Below, piece by piece: positions 10,920-24,372 of a DNA stretch of 64,000 nt. Origin of the DNA: Verticillium longisporum (taxonomy: Eukaryota; Ascomycota; Sordariomycetes; Glomerellales; Plectosphaerellaceae); contig JAETXT010000002.1 in the NCBI GenBank assembly GCA_019188255.1, positions 5,456,001-5,520,000 of the forward strand, written 5' to 3'. The notes below the pieces were generated by a model that saw nothing but the letters and a program-made list of their open reading frames with translations, made no database searches and was not told the DNA's origin. Each line of letters begins with the position of its first letter. Position 1 is the stretch's first letter. Made by a program: the position numbers and the translations under genes.

Positions 10920-12232
10920 TTAACGGCGAACATCAGTCTGCTTGGGAGGCTGGTAAACGAGCTTCCTGCTCTTGAGCCAGGCGAACTTGTACTTCTTGAC
11001 CCAGACGCTGAGGGCCCAGAGGGTGGAAGAAACAATGAGGACCTTCATGCCCATCTTCTTGCGGTCGTCCATCTCGGGCTCGGCGGCCCAGTTGAGGAAC
11101 TCGACGACATCCTTGGCCATCTGCGAGGTGGTGGCAGGGGTCTCGTCCTCGTATTCGACAAGGTCCTCGAAGAGAACACGAGCCATGGCGATGCCGGTAC
11201 CGGGGAAGTAAGGGTTGAAGTTCATGCCGGGGGCGACCTGAGCGCCCGCAGGGGGCTCATCGGGGTAACCAGTGAGAGGGCTGAAGATGTAGTTGCAGCC
11301 GCCGGGGCGAGCCTTGACGATGAGGGACAGATCGGGGGCAGAGCACCGTTGTTGGCCGCACGGGCAGCCTCGTCGTTCTTGTAGGGGAGGGAAGGTAGTC
11401 GGAAAGCTTGCCGGGGCGCATCTCAATCTCGCCCTCATCGTTGGGCTCGCCGGGGTATTCGTTCTCCTCAGCCAGGGCCTTGGCCTCGTCGACGGTCAAG
11501 ACGGAACCGACGAGGGATCGGTAAGGGATACGAGCGAGGGAGTGGCAAGAGGCGCAGACTTCACGGTAGACCTGGAAACCACGGCGGAGACTGGCGAATG
11601 GTTAGGGACGGCGGAATGACCATTTCGCATACGGGGGCCATTGACTTACGCCTGGTGGTCGAAGGTGCTGAACCACTGCTCGTGGACCCAGGGGTACTTG
11701 GTAGGGTGAAGACTGAAGGCGCCGTTAGTGAGGAGCTCACATCGATCGATACTGCAAAGACTCGGATCGCCTGATAATTCATATGCCGCATTGCCCATCA
11801 ACGTGCTGTGAAGCCTGCATCTCCCTTGACGCGAAAAAATATTGTAAGAGAGTCAGCACTTACCCTTCCTCGGCAGCGGTCATGGCGTGAGCGGTAGGGC
11901 CGTAGAGATGGTAGTACCAGGCCATGGAGCCAGCGGCAACGGCGGTCGAAGCGATGGCAGCGATGTTCAGAGAAGCAGGGGCAGCCTCCGCCGCACCGCT
12001 GGACGATGACGCCGCACGCTGTTGATGGAACAAGTCAGCATCTTCTCGACTCCAAGATCGTTTCTCCCCAGCCCAGGCCCCAATTGATTGATGCCTCCCC
12101 GTGGGCCGGCCATGTCGTGTGATGAATGAATGCCTCGGGAAACCGGAAATCGTGATCAGGTCATACCTTGGCGATGGTGATGGGTGCATTTCGGAGCGCG
12201 CGCGTCGAGCGCAGGCAGGACCTTGCCAACAT
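10920..12232 (-). CDS. CYT1: Cytochrome c1, heme subunit of respiratory complex III, with two apparent frameshifts
   Basis: Cytochrome c1 passes electrons from the Rieske protein to cytochrome c in the mitochondrial inner membrane. Seen: start [19 protein letters not shown] at 12232 (a basic mitochondrial presequence), introns, then the hydrophobic bipartite-signal part [21 protein letters not shown]. The heme attachment motif CASCH lies in [37 protein letters not shown] holds the Met heme ligand, and the C-terminal anchor ([24 protein letters not shown]) ends at 10920. The frame breaks twice, at a G run at 11384-11387 and at 11334-11338. Adding one base at each restores the family sequence between [12 protein letters not shown] and [10 protein letters not shown]. 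For an essential respiratory gene, sequence error is most likely. Confidence 0.93.
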
Positions 12233-13590
12233 GATGGGCGAGCTGTATCCTCAGCCGTTGAGACAGCCGCTATCGGTATCGAGGGGCAATTGGTTGTTGG
12301 TCGCTGGAGACTTGACGTCGAAAAGTCTACCGATTCAAGGTCGACGAAAATCGCTTGAGAGAGATGAGGCAGTTTCCGAAATGGCCCGATGCTCATTGGC
12401 TGTTGGCTAGTCAGCAGGAGACCACGTGATTGTACGGCTCATCAGTGGAGCGCCACTCACTCTTCACCTCGGTCACGGGAGCTTCTATGCCATTAGGGGG
12501 GCAGTGCTGCATTCAGTTATCAGCTATTTGTTATAGAGCGAGTACTAATTAAGCCGCCGCGGACACCCACGCCCCGCCAACCAGACAACCCAGACAAGAC
12601 AACCAGACTTGGTGTCACAGATACTTCGACAGCTCCTGATAATGACTTGTCTTTCTGTTCCCTAAATTACACGCCGTTGTTCTGGCATTGTACCAGGAGC
12701 TGGGAGATGACATGATATCTGCGTTCAACTCTAGCGGAATTGGCATCAGGGTTTTGGTTTTGGACGTTGGGCAGAAGCCTATTGTTCAACGTTATGCCTT
12801 CCTCCCGGAAGCCTCATCATCAGACTCTGAAAGTGGTTCACGGTCTCTCGCACAGCATTCAACGTGTTTATTTCCTCACGAGCTGTGCTTTGGGATACGG
12901 TGATCCATGGGTCAGCAAGGTACATAGTCTGGTCTGAGGTTTTGACCTTGTTGTCTATTACGTTCTCCAACATCGCGTTCCAAGGTTTAGACTGCAAAGG
13001 TCTCTCCAGGTGCATGGCAGATGGCTGTTTTCTCGAGGCCGATCTGTTCCAAGTCCTGACAGCTGTGCAACGTCTACGATCTGAAGCGTATTCCGCAAAG
13101 GGCTTGGCGCACAATCTCTTGAACAAAAGCTTGACGAGCGAAGCATGAACGGCATGCGCTCTATGCTATTATTGGAGATGATTCGCATGGCACCCGATTG
13201 TTTGGTGATGCCTCAGCAAATTGCACGCGCGGGAAGACCCTTTGAGCCGCAGCTCGGGTCCCAGGCCATATTGGCGCCAGATAGCGAGCTTGACTTTGAC
13301 AGAGGAAACCTTCCATGATGCCAGTTCTTGCACGTAGCCTACAAGCATCATCCATGATGCCACCGAAGGCATGATGCAGTGCAGAAAGGCCACGATTGCT
13401 TTGCAACGGCTGCTCCACAAGCCACCTTCAGAAAACTTAAAAGTGAATATATAACCCGCAGAGTATTTCAATCGCCTTCTCTCCGAGATGGAGCTTTCCT
13501 TCTCTCTTCGAGACTGATATTTCCTTCTCTCTAGAAGTTTCATAGCCGAAAAAGAACGATAAATGCATCAGCGCAACGATATGGTCAAGA
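12233..13590. other. Intergenic, no gene recognised
   Basis: It contains the CYT1 promoter side and upstream DNA of the F-box gene. The frames at 12779-13126 and 13169-13543 (minus) have no recognisable domain and are not called. Confidence 0.45.
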
Positions 13591-14765
13591 ATGGACGACG
13601 GAGACCCACGATATGGCGATCACGAGGACAGCCCGGAAACGAAGGACAGTGCAATTTTCATCATGGAGGAGGACGAAGTGACCACAATACACTGGAAGCC
13701 GTGGCCAGATATTCATGGCTTCACCGGCTTCAAACTGGTCACGTTGACCTGGGAGCTCTTGGAGAACATTCTCTTATTCGTCGACGAGAAAACCCTACTT
13801 CTCGCTCAGCGGGTCAACAAGTACTGGCGCTCGGTGATCCAAGGGTCGCCGAGTCTCCGCTGTAGACTCTTCTTCGAGCCGAGCCGGCCGAGGACATGGG
13901 CCAACATCCATCCAAACCCCCTCCTCGGGCTCGTCTTTCATAACTGGCGGGTCGAGGTGCAGCACCAGATGACGCACCTGCGCCACACGAGCAGGCAGAT
14001 GCGGTCCAAGGTCCTCGCATCGTGGCACATCATCGCCATCCGCTGGGAGGGTTTTCAAGAGAACCACGACCATAAGACACGAGGCCTCACATCCTCGCGC
14101 CCGTTGCCATCCCAAGACACCATGGACCTCTGGGACCCGCCGTGGCCAGACGGACCGGTGGGTCGCAAGGACGCGAGCTGGCGCCGCATGCTCGCCTGCC
14201 AGCCGAGTTCCCTGCCGCAGCTGCTGCACCCGCACACCGAGGGCCTCGCACGCAACGACCCCTGGAAGCCCCTGATCCGGCACTGGCCGCTGCTGACCGA
14301 ATTTTTGGGCTGCGACCGGGGCCGTGGCCGGCCGCGCAGTTCACCGCCATGGCGCCGTTTCTCAACGCCGAGTACTTGGCGCACAACGCGGCGAGGCTGC
14401 TGCACGGCACCGACGGGCGCGAGACGGTACAGCTGCGCCTCTCATGGGGGCCGATCGAGGTGAGGGCGCCACCGGTGGAGAGAGACTGGTTTATGTTCCG
14501 GCCGGGCGCGCCGGCGGCGCGGATGGTGTCGACAGGTGCGCGTTCGGGGGGGTTGGTGCTGCACGAAGGTGAAGACATGGTGTTCAGCTGGTTGGAAGGT
14601 TTCGTGACGGAGAAGATGACGTATCGTGTATTGGATCTGGCGTCGCAGATGATATGGGCCGTCACGTACTGGCAGCAGGGGGAATACCTTGTCTGGCGGT
14701 CTGCTCCGATGGGACCGGCCAAGGGAACGGGGCTCGGGCGGATAGTAGACGGGAGAAGCAGATAG
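13591..14765 (+). CDS. F-box domain protein with an apparent frameshift
   Basis: Seen: an acidic N-terminus, then an F-box around residues 50-95 (LVTLTWELLENILLFVDEKT, AQRVNKYWRSVI, SPSLRCRLFF). A body typical of fungal F-box proteins of unknown target follows. In frame 1 the protein reads well up to PLIRHWPLLTEFLGCDRG at about 14320. From there the coding-like sequence continues in the -1 frame (PWPAAQFTAMAPFLNAEYLA, then VERDWFMFRPGAPAARMV) to a stop at 14765. One missing base at the G/C run 14318-14323 explains this; real decay of a fast-evolving F-box gene is the alternative. F-box proteins link substrates to SCF ubiquitin ligases via Skp1; the substrate is unknown. No intron is needed. 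Confidence 0.7.
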
Positions 14766-14993
14766 TCCTGTGTTGAAGGATATTTCAGAAGACGGAGGAC
14801 TGCTCCTCGAAATATTGACTCTGGGTACGGAGTCCTGTCAACGAAACCACGCAACGGAAATGATAAAAGGGATGGGCAGGGGGGTTAGCAAAAGGTTATG
14901 CTTTCGAAACTGGGCAATATCGCATCGAAGGCGATGGAATATGCACAGAATTTCCCTGACAGCCGCTTCATTTAGACATCAAACCCACATCTA

Positions 14994-16360
<1,367 letters not shown>

Positions 16361-17463
16361 GGTGGGCGGTGAAGAGGGTAGGGTACCTTAGAGAGGTAGA
16401 AGGGATGGCAAATGGGGGTATCACAGATGAAACGAAAAAGAGCTGCCAGGCAACCGTAACGATTGCTTCCTTGGGCTGGAATGGTACGAAAAGGGTCGAG
16501 TGGGAGAAATATTAAAGACGAATGGCGCGAGTCACCTTGGGTGAGTCTTTGGGGTTGATGACCCAGCTGCTGCTGAAAGTCTGGAGGGGCAGCACGCACC
16601 CATGCTAGCAGCTCCAGCTTTGGGGCTCCAGTGACGAAGGAAACCCCGCCATAAAAAGTTGATGTTAGTCACCCTGTGCTCTATACTCCTGCTGGCATGC
16701 CTAGCAACCTTGGTGCCCCTGGTACCCAAGACCCAGGGCCAGAGCCCAAGGCTTTGCTGCGCGCTGCCCAGTAACGGTGGAGGCGCGGATGGCACATGCC
16801 GTCGTCTTGCATCGATGCAGACCCATCACTTGCCACGCCTGCCCCTGATGTCGTCGGTTGGGTTATTCCCCATGTAGGTATGTCGAAATAGGAAGACTGA
16901 GGAGACTGATGGGATTGGCTGCTACATCCTCCCTCCCAGCTCTCAACCTACCTTGTCCCATGCATGGCCAGCCGACTGTCGGCGACGCCCCCCCCTCCCA
17001 CGTCGGCGGCACCCTAGTTATGACTCAACCCAGCAGACCGACACAAAAGCACAATACACACAAAACGGCCCACGATCAGTAGGAACTACGAGGCGTCAAG
17101 ACAAAAGCGTCCGGCTTATCAACATGGTGGTACTTCTCGGAATCCCTTTTCGGTTATTTTGTTTTTCTCTTTCTTCATCCAGACGGCATCGGATTAGAGT
17201 CTAAGAAAGCAGGCAATGGTAAGGTCTACCCCTCCTCAATTCTTCTTCGCCCCCTACGACTCGTCAACCGTTGGTCCCAGAAGGGGAACCCTGCCGTGTC
17301 CCCTCTAAGGAAAAAAGTCTTGTGCGCAGCAATTGCGTTTGCCTAAAACATGTGACTCGCAAAAATAAAACGAGGTCTTTCAGTCCGCACTCCGTAGACA
17401 CCTGACCACCCATTGCCCCGGCCATGACCGTGGCGTACAGAAAGTGAAGCGACCAGCCAACCT
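16361..17463. other. Intergenic between ARO3 and the 14-3-3 gene
   Basis: It holds the ARO3 promoter and the 14-3-3 3' untranslated region. A C run occurs near 16989-16996. No gene is supported. Confidence 0.5.
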
Positions 17464-18250
17464 TTACTCGGCGGCCTTGGGGGCCTCCTCGGTGCTCGCG
17501 GCCGCGGCCGGTGCCTCGGTCGCCTCGGGAGCGGCCTCCTTAGGTGCGGCGCTCTCACCGGATCCGGTCTGGGCGGGCTCGGCCTCCGACGAGGTCCACA
17601 GGGTCTGATGTCGCGTAAGCACATGCGCGTCGCCTCACGCAGCAACACCGGAGTACATACCAAGTTATCACGCAGCAGCTGCATGATCAGGGTCGAGTCC
17701 TTGTAGGACTCCTCGCTCAGGGTGTCGAGCTCAGCAATGGCATCGTCAAAGGCCTGCTTGGCCAGGTGGCAAGCCTGGTCAGGGGCGTTGAGGATCTCGT
17801 AGTAAAAGACGGAGAAGTTGAGGGCGAGACCAAGACGGATGGGGTGGGTAGGAGGAAGCTCGGTCTGGGCGACCTCAGTGGCAGCCTTGTAGGCCTCGAG
17901 CGACTTGTCAGCAGAGTCCTTGCGGCGGTCGCCAATGGCGAATTCGGCCAGGTAACGGTGGTAGTCGCCCTTCCTGTTGTCGTGTGCGTCAGCAAGCGAT
18001 GTAACGTGATTGGCGGGTTACAACAAAGACATACATCTTGTGGTAGAAGACCTTGGACTCTCCAGACTTGGCCGAGGGGATCAGGTGCTTGTCGAGGACC
18101 TCAAGGATATCCTCACAGATCTTGGCGAGCTCGGCCTCGATCTTCTGGCGGTACTCCTTGATGAGGCCAACCTGGGATGAGTTGCCCTTGGACTCCTCCT
18201 TCTGCTCAATGGAAGTAACGATCCTCCAAGAGGCACGGCGGGCGCCAATA

Positions 18251-18282
<32 letters not shown>

Positions 18283-18463
18283 CTCCTCGACAGTCAGATC
18301 GCGGTCCTCACCGGCGACAATCTTCATGTTCTCGACCATCTCTGAAAGCCTCCGTGATTAGTTCAACGAATCAATAGCCGGTATAAATCGGCAGGGACAT
18401 ACCCTCGTAACGCTCAGCCTGCTCGGCGAGCTTGGCCAGGTAAACGGCATCTTCTTGGCCCAT
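17464..18463 (-). CDS. 14-3-3 protein (Bmh1/Bmh2 family)
   Basis: 14-3-3 dimers bind phospho-Ser/Thr motifs and regulate signalling, the cell cycle and metabolism. Seen: start [20 protein letters not shown], intron, then [10 protein letters not shown], with signature [20 protein letters not shown]. After the next intron come [14 protein letters not shown] and the second signature, around [20 protein letters not shown], with [15 protein letters not shown], then a final intron. The last exon starts TLWTSSE and adds a low-complexity Ala/Glu/Pro tail (about 40 residues), as in other fungal 14-3-3 proteins. Three introns, all GT..AG, join in frame. The phosphopeptide-pocket Lys, Arg and Tyr positions appear intact. 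Confidence 0.96.
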
Positions 18464-21192
18464 GGTGACGGTTTTTGGTGGTTTCTGTGTCGGAAGCGCG
18501 CGTTAGTCAGTTATATCGCGGTGACGGCGTGAGCAACGGAATGGCAGGCAGGGCAGTGCGCGCGAAAAGTGGTGGGCATCGAGAAGTTGATTGAAAGCGA
18601 GGATAGGGCCAGGCAAGGTGCTTTGGATGTCTTAGGCCTCGTGGAAAGTATCCCCTCGCTTTGACAGCCCGCGGAAGGCGGATTGCGACTCGCTCACATC
18701 ACCACCTGGGCCAGGCGACTGCTTCATCCCCACGCTTCGAGTGGGGTTTCGCGCCAGACGTCTCGAAGTACAGGCCGGCGAAGGAGCAAGAGGCTATGCA
18801 CCGATGGTGGAAAGCAAGGAGAGCAGAGATCGATTGCTCAACCGATGGGTGTTTGATGGCCACATCGCAGAGAGGCCATTTCGCCAGGATCGTGGAAGGG
18901 CGGAGGGGGGATGCGATGACGACAGAGGGGGCGTCGGCGGCATGGAAGCGGACGGCGACTTTGGAGGATGTGGGATTGGGACTAGGACTGGAACGAACCT
19001 GTTGTAAAGTGAAGGATTGAATTTTTGTGATGAACGAGGACAGTGATGTATTGTCCGTGTCGAGTTGGGGCTATTCTGGTGCAAAGGTGGGGAGGATGCA
19101 GAAGGGAAAATGGAGGAAGTGTTGTTGTTGGTTTGGTGGTGAAAGGGAGCAGGTTGCGTTACGTTGGGTCGGGTTCCAGGTTGGCGAGTGGCCGATGAGA
19201 CTGGTCGAAAAGCTGAGGTGATGGAAATTGGAGAACCTCGGGCCGGCTCTGGGCTCTGGGGCTCTGGCGCAAAACAAAAAACGCAAGGGGGAGCAGGGGG
19301 AGAGGGGGGGGGCTAGAGGAGGGCGTAGGGCAGCACGCGGAGTCCACTACAGTGGCCCGGACTGTAGCAAGCAACAGCGAGGGATGCACCAATCCTGTTG
19401 CTGCCTCAGGGTGGAAGCAAGGTGTGCCAGGTGCCCTGGATGTTTTGGTCGACGTACCTACCTACCTAACCCTGGAAGGGGAATGGCTGCCTCACTGGAC
19501 TCACGTGAAGCTCGTGGGAAGGAGGTCCCTGTCACGTACCTCTTTCCGTAAGGGCGCACTGGAATCTAGAAGGGAAAGGCGTGAATGGTACCGAGGAGCA
19601 CTTTCCTTTTGTTGTTCCCTTTGTTGCACATTAGGCAGTCGACGTCACTTCAATATCAGGCTCGCCCGTGAGGTGAGGCAGCACAGCGCAGGCTCAAGCT
19701 CAGGCAGCCCGCTGGGCCTCCCTGACGCTCACCGAAGCACCTTGTCCATCAATTCATGCCTGCCTGTCTTTCTTCTCCTTGAAACGGCACGATTGCAGCG
19801 CCTAAATACTGAGATTCGGTTTCATGCATGCATGCAATCCTTCAGTGACAGGTAGATCGAGCATCAACACTAGCAGTATTGGCATCTCGCAGTCTTTCCC
19901 ATCATGAAATATACCTTGGCTCAACCCCATGATGAAGCGGCAATAAGTGTCCTGTTTCTTTCATCTGGGTGCGCCGTTGGGCTTAGCACTCTTCTGAAAC
20001 AATTCATCAACGGCTTTGCCTGGTGTTGAGCGGCTAGGCGTCGATTGCCTCCTACTCTTCCCCCATCGACGCCTCAGCTCAGACAGTGACCCACCCATTC
20101 ATTAGCGTCGTGCCGCGCCCTGATCTGTCTCGTGAACAGTGGCTGTCCCGTGAACAGTGGGCTTCCTCATAGACGGGCGAACACCGCGGGCGGAGGATCT
20201 TCGAACGTGAGACCAGGCACAAAATGTTCCTTGGTGCATCTGACATCTTGGGCAGAGTATGCACCAGATCCCTCAGACAGAGATGAAGCCATCCTGTCAA
20301 GCCTGTGCTGCATAACCAAACGGGGGCTGTCAAATGACGAGTGTAATCCTGGGCTGGTCGAACAGCTATACAGTGCAATGAGCGTGGGACGCACAGAATG
20401 GCCCGCGGCCATCGTCAGCATTGACCCATTGTCACGGCATCCATCAAGTCCATCGTGAGGCATCAGACCGTCATGAGGCCTCAGGCTGTTGTTCGTCACT
20501 CCACAAGCGTGTGAATTGTCGAAGCCGATATCGTGTCGAGCAGACAGACCTGTCGATGTTGTCCACATGACAAAGACGGCAGGGAGTATCGAGGCCACGG
20601 GCGAGAAACACCTCGAGTCGAAGCCTCAATTGCATGCAACAATTGCCTGACGACCGCAAAAACCCCACCGCATTCCAGCTGTCACGAGGCTTCCGTTGAG
20701 AGCATCTCCACTAATGGTGCCCTGTAGAATCCCGTAAACATGCCGTGCCCACTACAGATGATCCCCCAGAATTGGAGGGCAGCACACGCCCAGCCCAGCC
20801 TGGGAGTGACGAAGAAGGTGGTCTGATGCCTCGAGAGCCCTGTTCCCCGAACCCGAGAAATACCGCCCCTGCACGCTAGGAAGGTACTTGCGAGTGCACC
20901 CGACAACCACCAAAACCGAGGTACGTCATTATCGCAAGCTGTGGTCTGCCCCAAGCTCCCACCCGGCAGCCTACCCCTGCATCCAATGGGCTTTAAAGCA
21001 ACTGAATACGGCTACCCTCACTGATGACACGGCGATCAGCTCCCCCCAAACCACCCACCCACCTCTGCTCTTCTACAACCAACCATCCTCTCCAAACAGA
21101 CCAATCGGCCATTGTCCCTTCGCGGCAGATACCCTTCAAGAACTCCAATCCCCCGCCTTCGCCCATCTCTTCCCAAATCCACATCCATCACC
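18464..21192. other. Long intergenic region, no gene recognised
   Basis: A 2.7-kb stretch between the divergent starts of the 14-3-3 gene and IF1. The part near the 14-3-3 start is rich in purine runs on the plus strand, so its transcript leader is pyrimidine-rich. A direct repeat of about 12 nt (CGTGAACAGTGG) occurs twice at 20131-20163. A TACCTACCTACC tract lies at 19455-19466. The IF1 side (21040-21190) is CA/CT-rich leader sequence. No convincing open frame is seen. Confidence 0.5.
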
Positions 21193-21709
21193 ATGCTTCG
21201 TACCGTCACCTCCAAGGCCATCCGCGCCCCTCTGTACCTCGCCTCCCGAGCCACATTCACCACCACCGCTCGCGCCATGGCTGACGGCGATCTCGGTTCC
21301 GTCCGCAGCACCGGCGGCCAAGGGTATGTTTTCGTGAAAGCAGCGCTGTGAACCTCCGCCTTGCTGCTCAACACACCCTCTCCGAACCACCTGCACCACC
21401 CTGCGAATCCCGCTAACACGCCATCGACAGTGACGCCTTCCAGCAGCGCGAGAAGGCTGCCGAGGACTACGCCATCCGCCAGCGTGAGAAGGAGAAGCTC
21501 CAGGAGATGAAGCAGAAGATCAAGGAGCAGCAGGCCCACCTGCAGCAGCTCGCTGACCACATGTTCGTGCCCAAGAAATGACACAAACCCATCTCCAGTT
21601 CTCCCTGTCGACGACGGATGCTGTTTGATAGACCTTGCTAACCTTGCCTTTTTTTTCCCCTTTGTACAGTGACGACATCACCAAGGACCAGGGCGGCGAG
21701 AAGAACTAG
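21193..21709 (+). CDS. INH1: Mitochondrial F1F0-ATPase inhibitor IF1
   Basis: IF1 blocks ATP hydrolysis by the mitochondrial ATP synthase when the membrane potential collapses. Seen: an N-terminal mitochondrial presequence (MLRTVTSKAIRAPLYLASRA), then an inhibitory region after GDLGSVRSTGGQG. A long charged helix follows (DAFQQREKAAEDYAIRQREK, then LQEMKQKIKEQQAHLQQLAD). Introns are about 21325-21430 and 21561-21669. The second joins LADH to IDDITKDQGGEKN, the expected fungal C-terminus. If that intron is retained, the frame ends after LADHMFVPKK at 21581, giving a slightly different tail. The length (about 105 residues) is typical. Confidence 0.9.
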
Positions 21710-22157
21710 GAACATTGACATCGATCAACACGAGCTTCACTCGGCAACCATGCTGGTGATGCAGAGACGGTAGCGCTGTTGTGTAGTCGGCGGACGACGC
21801 GGAGGACGACATCAATTGAATTCTTGGCTCGGGGGCGTTTAACGCTTGTGAAAGCTAAAACTGGTAGCAGCCCTGTACCGCATGGAAACAGAAACAGATT
21901 GCGTCCACTTTTGGTATTACCAAACTGTCCAGCTAGTTGTACATGTACAAATGATAATGCAGAAGCAAAAGCATCTCCAATCGCAGCGCTCACCAACGCC
22001 CCTCGATGTGTTCGGAAGGGTGGGGGTTCGACGCGACTGATCTCGTGTGTCGTGTGCTTTTCCCTCTTCCATACCTTGCGCCCTTTGGTTTCCGATTCCT
22101 AGCCCTGAGCTCACATGCATACTATCTGTCGCCCACTCCTCTTCATGACGTCACCCT
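21710..22157. other. Convergent 3' region of IF1 and NSP1
   Basis: Shared 3' untranslated sequence of two converging genes. No further feature is seen. Confidence 0.5.
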
Positions 22158-24372
22158 CTACCGTCGGGCCACGTAGGAGCGGTAGAAGCTCTCTGCTGCG
22201 TCGGTTTCTGTAGCGCCGTACTGGCTGCCTAGGTTGTTGCCCATCTTCTGCGCAGCCGACACCTTGGCCTGCAACGCTGCCGCGTTCTGATCGATCCACT
22301 GGAGCTGTGTGAGGTGTCCGTTGAGGACGCGGACAATCTGGCTCAGCTGTGAACTCGTTAGCTAGCTGACGCAAGGCGATAGTGACCACGACGACATGAC
22401 GTACAGGGTCCTCGGGCTTGGTGCCCTTGCTCATGGTGCCCGAGATCTCGTTGATCTCCTTGACCATCTTGGAGAGATCGCGGCTCTTTTCGTCGAGGTG
22501 CTGCGTCAGCTTCTCGGCGAGCTTGTACGTGCGCTCTCTCTCCTGGTCCGGCCCGGCGAGGGTCTCGCCCTGGCCCATCTGGCGCGAGAACATCTCCTTG
22601 ACCTCGCCCTCGTAGCGGTTGAGCCACTCCTCCAGCTCGTCCTGCTGGCTTTCGACCGACAGGAGCTGTCGCTCAATCTCGTGGCTCGCCTTTTCAGCTT
22701 CGAACGTGCTGAGGTACAGCTTCTGGATCTTCTCCCCATTATTGACCAGGGTAAAGTCCCAGTCGGACACCTCACCCGCGTAACCCTTGAACTCCTTCTG
22801 GTACTTGGAGAGATCCGACGCCCAACGAGTAATGATGTCATCCATGGATTTGTTTTTCAGGCGTGGTAGTTGCGAAGTAGGTCCTGTTGTCGAGGCGCCG
22901 AGAGCGTTGCCGGAAGACGCGGCGGGGGTTGCGGAGGTACCAGCAGCGGCTGCGGTGGTAGCGGCAGCAGCTGGCGCAGTCGAGGCTGCCGTCGCAGGCG
23001 CCGCTGTGGAAGCGGGCGTCGGTGCAGCAGCACCGAAAAGGCCGCCGGCGGCCGGCTTAGCTTGGGCGGTGGACGATGTCTGGTTGCCGAAGAGACCTGA
23101 CGATGCAGGAGCAGCCGTGGCGGGTGTAGCGGTAGACGAGGCCTCGGTGGTCTTGGCGCCGAACAGTCCACCTGAAGCAGCAGCAGATGTGGTCGCAGCA
23201 CCACCACCACCACCGAAGAGACCACCGCCAGTCGACGTTGCTGGCGCAGATGTCGCGGGTATGGTGGACGCAGCAGGCTTGGCGCCGAACAAGCCTCCGG
23301 CGGCTGCTGCCGGGGCCGGCTGGGTAGCGGGAGTTGCAGACTGCGTTTGAGCTCCAAAGAGGCCTCCAGCAGAGGAAGCAGCTGGCGCAGCGGGCTTCTG
23401 TCCACCGAACAGGCCACCGGCACCGGATGAGGCAGCAGGCGTCGCTGCACCTCCAAAGAGTCCTGCTGCTCCGGCTGGCTTGGGAGCGGGTGCGGCCTGG
23501 GCAGCACCTCCAAAGAGACCTCCTGAAGCAGCCGCAGGCTGGCTTGTTGCCGGTGCTTGGGTACTAGCTTGGCTGCCACCCGCAGCGCCAAAGAGACCTC
23601 CAGCTGCAGGCTTCGAATCGCCAGCCGGCGGTGCTCCGGCAGGCGTTGTGGATGGCTGAGAGAACAGGCTCTGGGCGGGAGTTGCTTGCGAGCCGAATGT
23701 ACCAGCGGGTTGCTGCGCGCTTGTTGAGGGGGGCTTCAGGCCGCCGCCACCGAAGAGGCCACCAGCGGCAGGGGCAGGGGCAGGGCTCGCCGTGGAACCC
23801 TGCGTCTGTGCCTGGCTGGTATTTTGAGCCCCGAAGAGTCCACCAGCGGGAGCAGCGCTGGCTGTATTGGCTCCACCGAAAAGTCCTCCGGCCGGTTTCG
23901 CGGTTGCCGCCGCGGCGCCACCTCCGCCAAAGAGTGACGAGCCGCCAGTCGAAGGAGCAGCCGCACTACCGCCGCCGAAAAGGCCTCCAGAAGCCGGAGC
24001 AGCTGTGCTAGGGGTCGTCGAGCCAGTGTTGCCGAATAGACCGCCGCCGCCAGAGGCAGGTGTTGTCGAGGCAGCGGGAGCGGCAGGTTTGCCAAACAGT
24101 CCTCCCGCGGCGGGTGCTGAGGCAGGGGTAGTAGATGCTGCGCCAGCGTTGCCGAAGAGACCACCGGGCTTCTGCCCAGCGTTTCCACCGAACAAGCCAC
24201 CGCCGGCCGCAGGAGTGCTTGCGCCTGAGCCTGTGCCTGTGTTGCCGAAGGAAAAGCTAGGAGTTCCGCTGGCAGCTCCAAAGAGGCCGCCAGAGGCAGG
24301 TGCCGATGTGGTTGGGTTGGCCTGGCCATTCGAAGTTGGCGTCGAGCTCGACTGTCCGAAACTGAAAGACAT
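22158..24372 (-). CDS. NSP1: FG-nucleoporin Nsp1/NUP62
   Basis: Nsp1 is a central-channel nucleoporin that forms the permeability barrier and, with Nup57/Nup49, the channel trimer. Two exons (intron 22347-22404) give 718 residues. Seen: N-terminal MSFSFGQ, then about 480 residues of low-complexity Ala/Pro/Thr/Ser sequence with roughly 19 GLFG units (mostly GGLFG). From LPRLKNKSMDDIITRW to the end runs an Nsp1_C coiled-coil domain (YQKEFKGYAGEVSDWD, ESQQDELEEWLNRYEGEV, QIVRVLNGHLTQLQWID), ending SYVARR. The repeats are almost all GLFG although yeast Nsp1 mainly carries FSFG/FxFG; the C-terminal domain decides the call. Confidence 0.94.

Noticed and set aside
12779..13126. 115-residue minus-strand frame with protein-like composition
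   Set aside because: No recognisable family, start context or neighbouring exon; not enough to call a gene.
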